This document shows positions 9,216 through 16,395 of a stretch of 64,000 nt of DNA, one piece after another. Source of the DNA: Bradyrhizobium sp. SRS-191 (GTDB lineage Bacteria > Pseudomonadota > Alphaproteobacteria > Rhizobiales > Xanthobacteraceae). Both the position numbers and the translations under genes were made by a program. Below the pieces are notes generated by a model that saw nothing but the letters and a program-made list of their open reading frames with translations, was not told the origin of the DNA and did not search any database. Numbering within the stretch: position 1 is the first letter of the stretch; every line of letters begins with the position of its first letter. Location: positions 186,001 through 250,000 of the forward strand of contig NZ_JANBVS010000010.1 of the NCBI RefSeq assembly GCF_024586915.1, in the 5' to 3' direction.

Positions 9216-10600
9216 ACATGCATGCCTTGCCGACGGCCGCGTACGACCCCCACTACGACCCGCTGGTCGCCGACGGCCCCGGTCGTAACCGCGACTACGC
9301 TCCGACCTACTGGATCGCCACCGCCGGCACGCCGCCGGAGAGCGACGGTCCGATCACGACCGATACGACGGCCGACGTCGCCATCATCGGCTCGGGCTAT
9401 ACTGGACTCGCCTGCGCGATCTTCCTGGCCCGCGAGCACGGTATCAAGGCGATCGTCCTCGAAGCCAACCGCGTGGCCTGGGGCTGCAGCACGCGCAATG
9501 GCGGCCAGGCCCAGAATGCCTCCGGCCGCCTGACGCGCTCACAATGGATCAAGCGCTGGGGGCTCGACGTCGCCAGGCGCATGCATGCCGAGGTCACTGA
9601 GGGTTTCGAGGCCTTCGAGGAGCTGGTGCGATCGAGCCCGATCGATGTCGAGCCGCAGCGCGGCGGTCATCTCTACATTGCTCACCGCCAGCGCAATCTC
9701 GACAAGATCGCGGCGGAATCGAAGGTGCTCAACGATGTGTTCGGCTACGCCTCGCGCGTCATCTCGCGTGAGGAATTGGCGAGCGACTTCGTCAATGAGG
9801 CCGAGGCCGTCGGCGCGGTGCACGAGCCGCTCGGAACCGGCGTGCATCCGGCCAAGCTCGCCTTCGGCTATCTGCAGATGGCGCGTGCCCTCGGCGTCCG
9901 CGTTCATACGGCGAGCCCCGTGACGCGCATCGAGCAGCGCAACGGCAAGTTCGTTCTGCATACGCCGGGCGGTGCCGTTGGTGTGAACGGCGTCGGCATC
10001 GCCACCGGTGCCTATACCTCCCTCGGGCTTACGCCGGAATTGTCAGGTCGCTGCATGCCGATCCTGTCGAACTCGCTGGTCACGCGGCCGCTCACCGCGG
10101 CCGAGCTTGCGGCGACCGGCTTCAAGACGCGACAGGTGATCACGGACACGCGCACCTTGCGCTTCTACTACCGGCTGCTGCCGGACGACCGCGTCCAGAT
10201 CGGCAGCCGCAGCGCCATCACCGGCGCCGATGCCACGCAAGACCGACACCTCCAGCTCCTGGTCGACGGCCTGCATCGCAAATTTCCCGCGCTCACGGGC
10301 ATCGAGATCGACTATTCGTGGTGGGGCTGGGTCGATGTCAGCCACGACATGATGCCGCGCATCGTGCGCCCCGATCCCCAGGAGAAGCTGGTCTATGCGC
10401 TCGGCTATGGCGGCAACGGCGTGTCCTATTCGGCTCAGGCCGGCCGCCGCATGGCGCAAATGCTCGCGGGCCAATCCTTCAAGGGACAGGACCTGCCGAT
10501 CTTCACCTCGCCGCTGCCGACGCACCCCTTCGCGCCATTCCGCCGCATCGGCCAGCGCCTGCTCTATCGCTGGTATCACCTGCGCGACGAGGCGAGCTGA
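9212..10600 (+). CDS. FAD-dependent oxidoreductase, DAO family (PuuB/gamma-glutamylputrescine oxidase-like)
   Basis: A 462-residue flavoenzyme. After about 60 residues comes the dinucleotide-binding VAIIGSGYTGLACAIFLARE motif, followed by the PuuB/OrdL-type CSTRNGGQAQNASGR segment and, near the C-terminus, the second FAD motif YALGYGGNGVSYSAQAGR. This class oxidises amines or amino acids to aldehydes or imines with release of ammonia or methylamine. The long frame begins at 9020, but ATG 9212 overlaps the upstream stop and gives the family-typical N-terminus with the DYAPTYWIA motif. A gamma-glutamylpolyamine or N-methyl amino acid substrate is possible; nothing nearby settles it. Confidence 0.9.
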   Translation: MNMHALPTAAYDPHYDPLVADGPGRNRDYAPTYWIATAGTPPESDGPITTDTTADVAIIGSGYTGLACAIFLAREHGIKAIVLEANRVAWGCSTRNGGQAQNASGRLTRSQWIKRWGLDVARRMHAEVTEGFEAFEELVRSSPIDVEPQRGGHLYIAHRQRNLDKIAAESKVLNDVFGYASRVISREELASDFVNEAEAVGAVHEPLGTGVHPAKLAFGYLQMARALGVRVHTASPVTRIEQRNGKFVLHTPGGAVGVNGVGIATGAYTSLGLTPELSGRCMPILSNSLVTRPLTAAELAATGFKTRQVITDTRTLRFYYRLLPDDRVQIGSRSAITGADATQDRHLQLLVDGLHRKFPALTGIEIDYSWWGWVDVSHDMMPRIVRPDPQEKLVYALGYGGNGVSYSAQAGRRMAQMLAGQSFKGQDLPIFTSPLPTHPFAPFRRIGQRLLYRWYHLRDEAS

Positions 10601-10771
10601 GCCTCTCTACGTGATGCAGACGTTCCTCGCTACGCTTCCCGCTGCATTCAGCAGCACGGCTGGGTGAGGGGTTGGCCGTTTCAGCTCATGGCGTATCTCG
10701 GACCGCACTTGATGACACCATCAGACCAAAGCGCAGGTCGATGCTCCGAACTAAGCCAAATTTCTCCCTGA

Positions 10772-11758
10772 CTAACCAGACTTGAGCCCGATGGACTTGA
10801 TCACGGGACCTAGGCTCGCTGACGTGGCGTCAACAATGCGCTGGAACTGGGCAGGGCTTGAGCGGCTGTCCGGCTCCAGACCTTGGGACCGGTAGGCTGC
10901 CTGCAAAGCCGGTTCCGCCATGACGGCACGCGTCGACAGCGCGATCCGGTCGACGATCGAGTCGGGGGTCAGGAGGGGTGCAAACAGACCAAACCATCCC
11001 TCGTATCGGAGGTCCGGCATGCCGGACTCGACGGCAGTCGGTATCTCCGGCGCTCCGGGCAGTCGCGTGTCGGTGCTGACCGCGAGTAGCCGAATCGCAC
11101 CGGCCCGGCTCAATTGCTGTAAGTGCACCGACATGACGGCGATCAACAGCGGGATCTGACCGCTGACCAGATCGTTCGTTGCCAGGGCGATGCCACGATA
11201 GGGAATGTGGACGATATCGAGCCCACCTGCCTGCCGCTTGAAGATTTCGCCAACGAGATGATTTCCGGTGCCAACGCCGGGCGTCCCATAGGACAGCTTG
11301 CCGGGATTGGCCTTGGCGTAGGCGATCAGGGCTTGCAGATCCTGCGCAGGCACGGACGGATGAATGGCGAAGACCAGTGCGCTCGAGACCAGCCGGTAGA
11401 TGGCCCGGAAGTCCCCCGCGGAATAGGCGGGCCGTTCTGCCAAGGGGATGATGACCTGCGTGCTGCCGTTGCCCAGAAGTAGCGAGTAGCCGTCAGGCTT
11501 TTCGCGCGCGACTGCCGCGGCGCCGATTGCTCCGCCCGCGCCACCGATGTTCTCGGCGTAGACCGGGCCGAGCTGTGATGACATGCCGTCGACCCAGGGG
11601 CGCCCGATCTGGTCACCTGCTCCTCCCGCGGCATAGGGAATGACCAGCCGAATACGGCGTGTCGGATAATCGGCCGCTCTCGCGTTGCGTGAGACCGCAG
11701 CAAGCCCGCCTGCGCCAGCAGCGGCGCCGATGAGTTGTCGGCGTGAGAGCAAGGGCAT
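10772..11758 (-). CDS. tripartite tricarboxylate transporter (Bug family) substrate-binding protein, orphan
   Basis: A 328-residue periplasmic receptor of the Bug/TctC family. A twin-arginine-like signal (LSRRQLIGAAAGAGG, cleavage near ARA-AD) precedes the family opening YPTRRIRLVIPYAAGGAGDQIGR. The later YGTPGVGTGNHLVGEIFKRQAG segment is also typical. The frame could extend to 11884, but the signal peptide fixes the start at 11758. No TctA or TctB genes are adjacent, so it is an orphan receptor; bradyrhizobia and betaproteobacteria carry many. It is divergent from the first large ATPase-type regulator, with 164 bp between starts. Confidence 0.87.
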   Translation of the reverse strand: MPLLSRRQLIGAAAGAGGLAAVSRNARAADYPTRRIRLVIPYAAGGAGDQIGRPWVDGMSSQLGPVYAENIGGAGGAIGAAAVAREKPDGYSLLLGNGSTQVIIPLAERPAYSAGDFRAIYRLVSSALVFAIHPSVPAQDLQALIAYAKANPGKLSYGTPGVGTGNHLVGEIFKRQAGGLDIVHIPYRGIALATNDLVSGQIPLLIAVMSVHLQQLSRAGAIRLLAVSTDTRLPGAPEIPTAVESGMPDLRYEGWFGLFAPLLTPDSIVDRIALSTRAVMAEPALQAAYRSQGLEPDSRSSPAQFQRIVDATSASLGPVIKSIGLKSG

Positions 11759-11875
11759 TGTCAAATTCTCGCGCTCCGGTTGCCAACAGCAGCATTTGCC
11801 CAGCACGAAGCACAGGAACCAGGTTGCATACCAGGCAGATCCTGCCGCTTCCGCCAGTTTACTCCACGCCTCCAT

Positions 11876-11896
11876 CTGGTACAAAAAACCATACAG
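11876..11896 (+). promoter_or_regulatory. candidate operator shared with the second regulator gene
   Basis: A 21-base element reading CTGGTACAAA followed by AAACCATACAG. It ends 26 bases before the GTG start of the first ATPase-type regulator. A copy matching at about 15 of 21 positions (CTGGTTCAAA, then GTATCATACGC) lies 33 bases before the GTG of its paralogue at 16396. The imperfect dyad TGGTA..AACCA and the common position suggest an autoregulatory site or a shared promoter element. Based on visual comparison only. Confidence 0.35.
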
Positions 11897-11922
11897 CTTC
11901 CCTGCCCAGGGGACGATGGCGC

Positions 11923-14775
11923 GTGCCGGAAAATAATAATAAAGACTCGGTCATTTCATTTGGACCATTTAGACTATTCCCCAAGTCCAGGCTCTTGGAG
12001 AAGGATGGTGCGCAGCTTCACATCGGCGGGCGCGCCCTCGACATCCTCATCGTGCTTGCCAAGCGGCCCGGCGAGGTCGTCGACAAGCGGGAGCTGGTCA
12101 AGAGCATCTGGGCCGACGTGCATGTCGATGAAGGCAGCCTTCGTTTTCATATCGCCGCATTGCGCAAGGTTCTCGGCGATGAAGGAAAATCAGCGCGCTA
12201 TGTCGTGAACGTTCCCGGACGCGGCTATTGCTTTGCCGCTCCGCTCGCCCCTCCCCCATCTTCAGTCGCGCCTGCTCCCGTCGAAGCCGCGCTGCGCGCA
12301 CCGCTGCCGCCTTCGCTCGCAAAGATGATCGGACGGGAGGACGTCGTTGACAAGATTTCAAGCGGACTCTCGTTGCACCGGTTCATCACCGTGGTCGGCC
12401 CGGGCGGCATCGGCAAGACCGCCGTCGCGGTCACCGTCGCGCATCGCCGCTCCGCTGATTTCGTCGGACAGGTCTTCTTCATCGACTTCGGACCGCTGCG
12501 CGATCCCAGGCTCGTCGCAGCCGCAATCGCCTCCGCAGTGGGGCTGCCCGTCGGCGCGGACGATCCGCTACCGGCGCTGCTGGCCAATCTGCAGGATAAG
12601 CGGACGCTGCTGGTCTTCGACAGCTGCGAACACGTTCTGGACATCCTGGCGCCGCTTGTCGAACGTCTCATCCGGGACGTGCCGCTACTGCACGTCCTCG
12701 CAACCAGCCGTGAGTCGTTCCGCAGCGAGGGCGAGCGGATCTTTCGACTCTTCCCGCTGGACTGTCCGCCCCGGCGCGACGGTCTCGGCGTTGCGGAGAT
12801 TCTCGCCTACCCCGCCGCACAATTGTTTGTCGAACGCATCGCTCAAGGCTCCGGGCCATTCGAGCTCAGCTCCGAAGATGCGTCGCTGGTGGCGGACATC
12901 TGCCGCCGCCTCGACGGCATTGCGCTTGCGATCGAGCTGGCGGCCGGCCGGGTCAACGCCTACGGCATCGCCGGCACGGCATCGCTGCTCGACAGCCGTT
13001 TCTCGTTGCAATGGCGCGGCCGGCGCACAGCCATTGCACGACACCAGACACTCAGCGCCGCGCTCGACTGGAGCTACGATCTGCTGTCGGCGTCCGAAGG
13101 CACCGTCCTGCGACGACTGTCCGTGTTCGTCGGACCGTTCACGCCGGAGGCTGCCGCGGCTGTCGCATCCGGCGACGGACTCAGCCCGTCCGAAACGAGC
13201 GAGGCGATCGACAACCTCGTCACCAAATCGCTGATCGTCACGTCCGGCGCTCGGACATTGCGCTATCGCCTGCTGGACATGACGCGAACCTACGCTCACG
13301 CAAAGCTCGCCGCCTCGGGCGAAGAACGACGTCTTGCGCAGCGCCACGCGGAGTATTTCCGCAACCTGCTCAATCACGCCGAAACCGAGACATCCGCGCC
13401 GCTGCACGCCTGGTTGAATACCTATGGCGGCGAGCTGGACAATGTCCGCGCCGCGCTGGACTGGGCCTTCTCCGCTGATGGTGACGCTTCGCTCGGCATC
13501 GCTCTGACGGCCGCCGCCGTCACGCTGTGGGTACGCCTGTCGCTGTTTGCCGAATGCCGAGAACGGGCGAGGACCGCGCTCGCGGTGCTGGGCGACAGCA
13601 CGGACGGCGTCGATCGGCTGCGCATGCAGCTCCTGGCCGCCCTCGGCTGGTCGCTGATGTACGGCGAAGGCCGCGCGCGCGAAGCCCGCCCGATCCTCGA
13701 GGCGACGCTCGAGCTCGCGGACCGGCTCGATGACAAGGATTTTCGGCTGCGGGCCCTCTGGGGATTGTGCATCGACCAGTTCAACAATGGTGAGTTCGGC
13801 AGGGCGCGCGCGCTTGCCGATCGTTTCACCGCCATCGCGGCAAGCTCGCCCGACCAGACCGACCTGATGCTGGCCGACCGGCTCATGGCGGTCGCGCTGC
13901 ATTATCTCGGAGACCAGACCGAGGCCGGCATCCGCATCGACCGGGTCAATGCATCGCTGCATGTGCTGACCGAGAAGCCGAAGATCTTCCCGCTGGATCT
14001 CCGGGTATCAACGCAGTATTTTCGCGCCCGCATCCTGTGGCTGCGGGGCTTGGCCGACCAGGCGCTGGAGCTCGCCGCACGCAACATCGAGGAAGGCCGC
14101 GCGAACGGCCATGCGCTCACTTTCTGCAGCGTGCTCGGACAAAGCGCCTGCCTCCTCGCCTTCTTCGCCGGCGACTACGATGCAGCGCGACGCCATGGCG
14201 CCGAGTTGCTCGGACATGCCGACCGCCATGCGGTCCGACCCTGGAGTCTCTGGGCGCGCGCCTTCAACGCGATGACGATCGCAAGAAGCGGAGACATCGC
14301 GGCAGGCCTGCCGCTGCTGCGCGAGGAGCTCGATCGCGCAGGCGACGCCCGTTTCCTGCCGCGCTTTCTTCCTCTGCTCGGCGAACTGGCCGCTTGCTTT
14401 GGCGAGGCAGGCCAGACCGATCGCGGCCTCGCCGCCGTCGAGGACGTCCTCAAGCGCTGCGACGAGCGGCAGGAGCGGTGGTATCTGCCGGAGTTGATCC
14501 GTATCAAGGGCGAACTGATGCTGGGGGACGCCGAGCAATCCGCGGGCGCCGAGGCGTGCTTTCGCGAGGCCATGGCTATCGCGGCCCAGCAGGGAGCCAG
14601 CTTCTGGCAGCTGAGATGTGCGATCAGCCTCGCTCGCCTTGGAATGACGCAGAACCGAAACGAGGAGGCAGCCGACGTTCTCGGGACCGTCTGCGAGCGG
14701 CTTACCGAAGGGGCGAACACCGCCGACGTGCGGATGGCGCGAGCCCTGATGACGCAGCTTCGACGTGATCTATAA
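11923..14775 (+). CDS. winged-helix / NB-ARC-like ATPase / TPR-like transcriptional regulator (paralogue 1)
   Basis: A 950-residue putative regulator with three parts. Residues about 10-105 are an OmpR/PhoB-type winged helix (ISFGPFRL to VNVPGRGYCF). Residues about 135-420 are a STAND/NB-ARC-like ATPase with P-loop GPGGIGKT at 159-166, Walker B-like LLVFDSCEH, the LATSRES sensor and a CRRLDGIALAIELAAGR segment. The rest is helical, TPR-like repeats. The frame opens at 11743, but the GTG at 11923 aligns residue for residue with the start of the paralogue at 16396 and follows an AGGGGACG site. The architecture suggests ligand- or partner-gated DNA binding; the signal is unknown. It is divergent from the orphan Bug receptor. 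Confidence 0.88.
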   Translation: MPENNNKDSVISFGPFRLFPKSRLLEKDGAQLHIGGRALDILIVLAKRPGEVVDKRELVKSIWADVHVDEGSLRFHIAALRKVLGDEGKSARYVVNVPGRGYCFAAPLAPPPSSVAPAPVEAALRAPLPPSLAKMIGREDVVDKISSGLSLHRFITVVGPGGIGKTAVAVTVAHRRSADFVGQVFFIDFGPLRDPRLVAAAIASAVGLPVGADDPLPALLANLQDKRTLLVFDSCEHVLDILAPLVERLIRDVPLLHVLATSRESFRSEGERIFRLFPLDCPPRRDGLGVAEILAYPAAQLFVERIAQGSGPFELSSEDASLVADICRRLDGIALAIELAAGRVNAYGIAGTASLLDSRFSLQWRGRRTAIARHQTLSAALDWSYDLLSASEGTVLRRLSVFVGPFTPEAAAAVASGDGLSPSETSEAIDNLVTKSLIVTSGARTLRYRLLDMTRTYAHAKLAASGEERRLAQRHAEYFRNLLNHAETETSAPLHAWLNTYGGELDNVRAALDWAFSADGDASLGIALTAAAVTLWVRLSLFAECRERARTALAVLGDSTDGVDRLRMQLLAALGWSLMYGEGRAREARPILEATLELADRLDDKDFRLRALWGLCIDQFNNGEFGRARALADRFTAIAASSPDQTDLMLADRLMAVALHYLGDQTEAGIRIDRVNASLHVLTEKPKIFPLDLRVSTQYFRARILWLRGLADQALELAARNIEEGRANGHALTFCSVLGQSACLLAFFAGDYDAARRHGAELLGHADRHAVRPWSLWARAFNAMTIARSGDIAAGLPLLREELDRAGDARFLPRFLPLLGELAACFGEAGQTDRGLAAVEDVLKRCDERQERWYLPELIRIKGELMLGDAEQSAGAEACFREAMAIAAQQGASFWQLRCAISLARLGMTQNRNEEAADVLGTVCERLTEGANTADVRMARALMTQLRRDL

Positions 14776-14846
14776 AACAAGATCGACGCGATCTCGTTGG
14801 CACGTGGATTGCTCCATCAGCAGATCCAGTATTCCCGCGCGATGCC

Positions 14847-15365
14847 TCAGCCTCCCGCAGCAGCTTGCGCGCGCCGCGGCAGCTTCCAGCCCGGACGAAT
14901 GAAATGGCAGGTGTAGCCGTCCGGATAACGCTCGAGATAATCCTGATGCTCGGGCTCGGCCTCCCAGAACGCGCCGGCGGCCGCGACTTCGGTCACCACC
15001 TTGCCGGGCCAAAGATGCGAGGCATCGACGTCGGCGATCGTGTCTTCGGCGATCCTCTTCTGCTCGTCGCTCGTGTAGAAGATGGCAGAGCGGTAGCTCG
15101 TGCCCCGATCGTTGCCCTGACGATCGAGCGTCGTCGGATCGTGAATCTGGAAGAAGAATTCCAGCATCGTCCGGTAGCTCGTCGTCGCGGCATCGAAGAT
15201 GATCTCGATCGCCTCGGCATGCCCTTCGTGATTGCGGTAGGTCGCGTTCGTCACCTGACCTCCGGTGTAGCCGACTCGCGTCGAGATCACGCCCGGCTGC
15301 TTGCGGATGAGATCCTGCATGCCCCAGAAACACCCTCCGGCAAGTACTGCGCGCTCTGTCGTCAT
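14847..15365 (-). CDS. msrA: peptide-methionine (S)-S-oxide reductase MsrA
   Basis: A 172-residue cytoplasmic repair enzyme that reduces methionine-S-sulfoxide using thioredoxin. The catalytic motif GGCFWG places the nucleophilic cysteine at residue 12. The family motifs GVISTRVGYTGG, YRNHEGHAEAIEI and a C-terminal EPEHQDYLERYP are all present. The length is normal for MsrA. It is convergent with the first regulator (71 bp between stops) and downstream of the small kinase on the same strand. Lying between two paralogous regulators, it hints at an oxidative-damage theme for this block. Confidence 0.96.
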   Translation of the reverse strand: MTTERAVLAGGCFWGMQDLIRKQPGVISTRVGYTGGQVTNATYRNHEGHAEAIEIIFDAATTSYRTMLEFFFQIHDPTTLDRQGNDRGTSYRSAIFYTSDEQKRIAEDTIADVDASHLWPGKVVTEVAAAGAFWEAEPEHQDYLERYPDGYTCHFIRPGWKLPRRAQAAAGG

Positions 15366-15523
15366 GTGATGTGCTCCATTTATCGAGATGGCGTTTCAGC
15401 TAGCATAGCAGCTCTTCCCAAGGCTGCGACCTGCGTTAAGCACTCGCTCCCCTGCTAGCGAGCTTATCTTGATCACATCGATGCGACTGAACTTCGGTGG
15501 CCGCAAATATCTCGTAGACCGGG

Positions 15524-16192
15524 TCAACCAGCAAGAGCTGGTATTGCAATGGTCACACGCGTGCCGTTCTTTCCCGTCTCGCCGTGCATCCGAGCCTGAA
15601 TGCTTCGCGCCAAGCCGTCCAGAATACGACGACCGGTGCCCTGAAGCGGACCGGTTGCACCGATGCCGTTGTCGGCCACCGTGCAGAACCAGCAGCCATC
15701 GCGCTGGAGCACATCGACGCGGATGAGTGCATCATTCTTGGCCGGGAAGGCATGCTTAGCAGCGTTAGTGATGAGCTCGGTCAGCATCAGAGCCAGCCGA
15801 TGACATTGCGACGCGGGAAGCATGCCGTCCTGAATGGCAGCTTCGCAACGGATTCCCGCAGGCTCCAAGATGGCCTCCGACACAGCCCCGCAGAGTGCCT
15901 CGAAGAAGGTCGCAACGGACACGGCCGGAAGATCCCCGTCATCTGACAAGACCTGATAGAGCTTGCCGAAGGCGACGAGGCGCCGCTCGAAGCGGTCCAC
16001 GGCGGCCGACACTTCTCCCGGCCTCACCCGCATAAGATCGCGACGCACCGACGCACCGAGCAGCGTCAGCGTGTTCTTCATCCGATGATGCGACTCCCGC
16101 AGCACCAGGTCCCAATCCGCTTGGTCGCCGAGATCGGCAGCCAGATGAGATTGGACAAGATCGCTCTTGAGACGAGTTCCAATTCCGGGCAT
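15524..16192 (-). CDS. soluble sensor histidine kinase, HisKA_2/HWE type
   Basis: A 222-residue protein that is essentially a bare kinase core. The H-box ESHHRMKNTLTLL is at residues about 33-45, the N-box LTELITNAAKHAF follows, then the G1 box VADNGIGA and a shortened G2 region (GTGRRILDGLARS). No membrane segment and no PAS or GAF sensor is visible, so its input must come from another protein or it acts as a phosphotransfer node. In Alphaproteobacteria such kinases often feed the PhyR/EcfG general stress response; that link is inferred. No response regulator is adjacent. It is divergent from regulator paralogue 2 and 158 bp upstream of msrA on the same strand. Confidence 0.88.
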   Translation of the reverse strand: MPGIGTRLKSDLVQSHLAADLGDQADWDLVLRESHHRMKNTLTLLGASVRRDLMRVRPGEVSAAVDRFERRLVAFGKLYQVLSDDGDLPAVSVATFFEALCGAVSEAILEPAGIRCEAAIQDGMLPASQCHRLALMLTELITNAAKHAFPAKNDALIRVDVLQRDGCWFCTVADNGIGATGPLQGTGRRILDGLARSIQARMHGETGKNGTRVTIAIPALAG

Positions 16193-16341
16193 CGCAGCCT
16201 CCCCGCTGATCGTCAGCCTTGGACTGCGACCACAATGGAGGATGCCCGCAATTTTCGCTCGTTAGACGTTGCAAGAATTTGTTATGATCGCTGGGCGAAA
16301 TGGCCGTGTTGTCGGCTCGGGAGACCGCTCGGCTGACGGTT

Positions 16342-16362
16342 CTGGTTCAAAGTATCATACGC
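16342..16362 (+). promoter_or_regulatory. candidate operator, second copy
   Basis: The partner of the element at 11876: CTGGTTCAAA then GTATCATACGC, agreeing at about 15 of 21 positions. It ends 33 bases before the GTG start of regulator paralogue 2, in the intergenic space shared with the divergent kinase gene. Conservation could reflect either binding by the encoded winged helix or simple descent from the duplicated promoter. Confidence 0.35.
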
Positions 16363-16395
16363 AAATAAGCGAAACGTTCGACGGGCGAGACGTGC

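Noticed and set aside
8609..9439. N-terminal extension of the TauE/SafE protein
   Set aside because: It runs across the divergent SnoaL-like gene and adds no recognisable domain.
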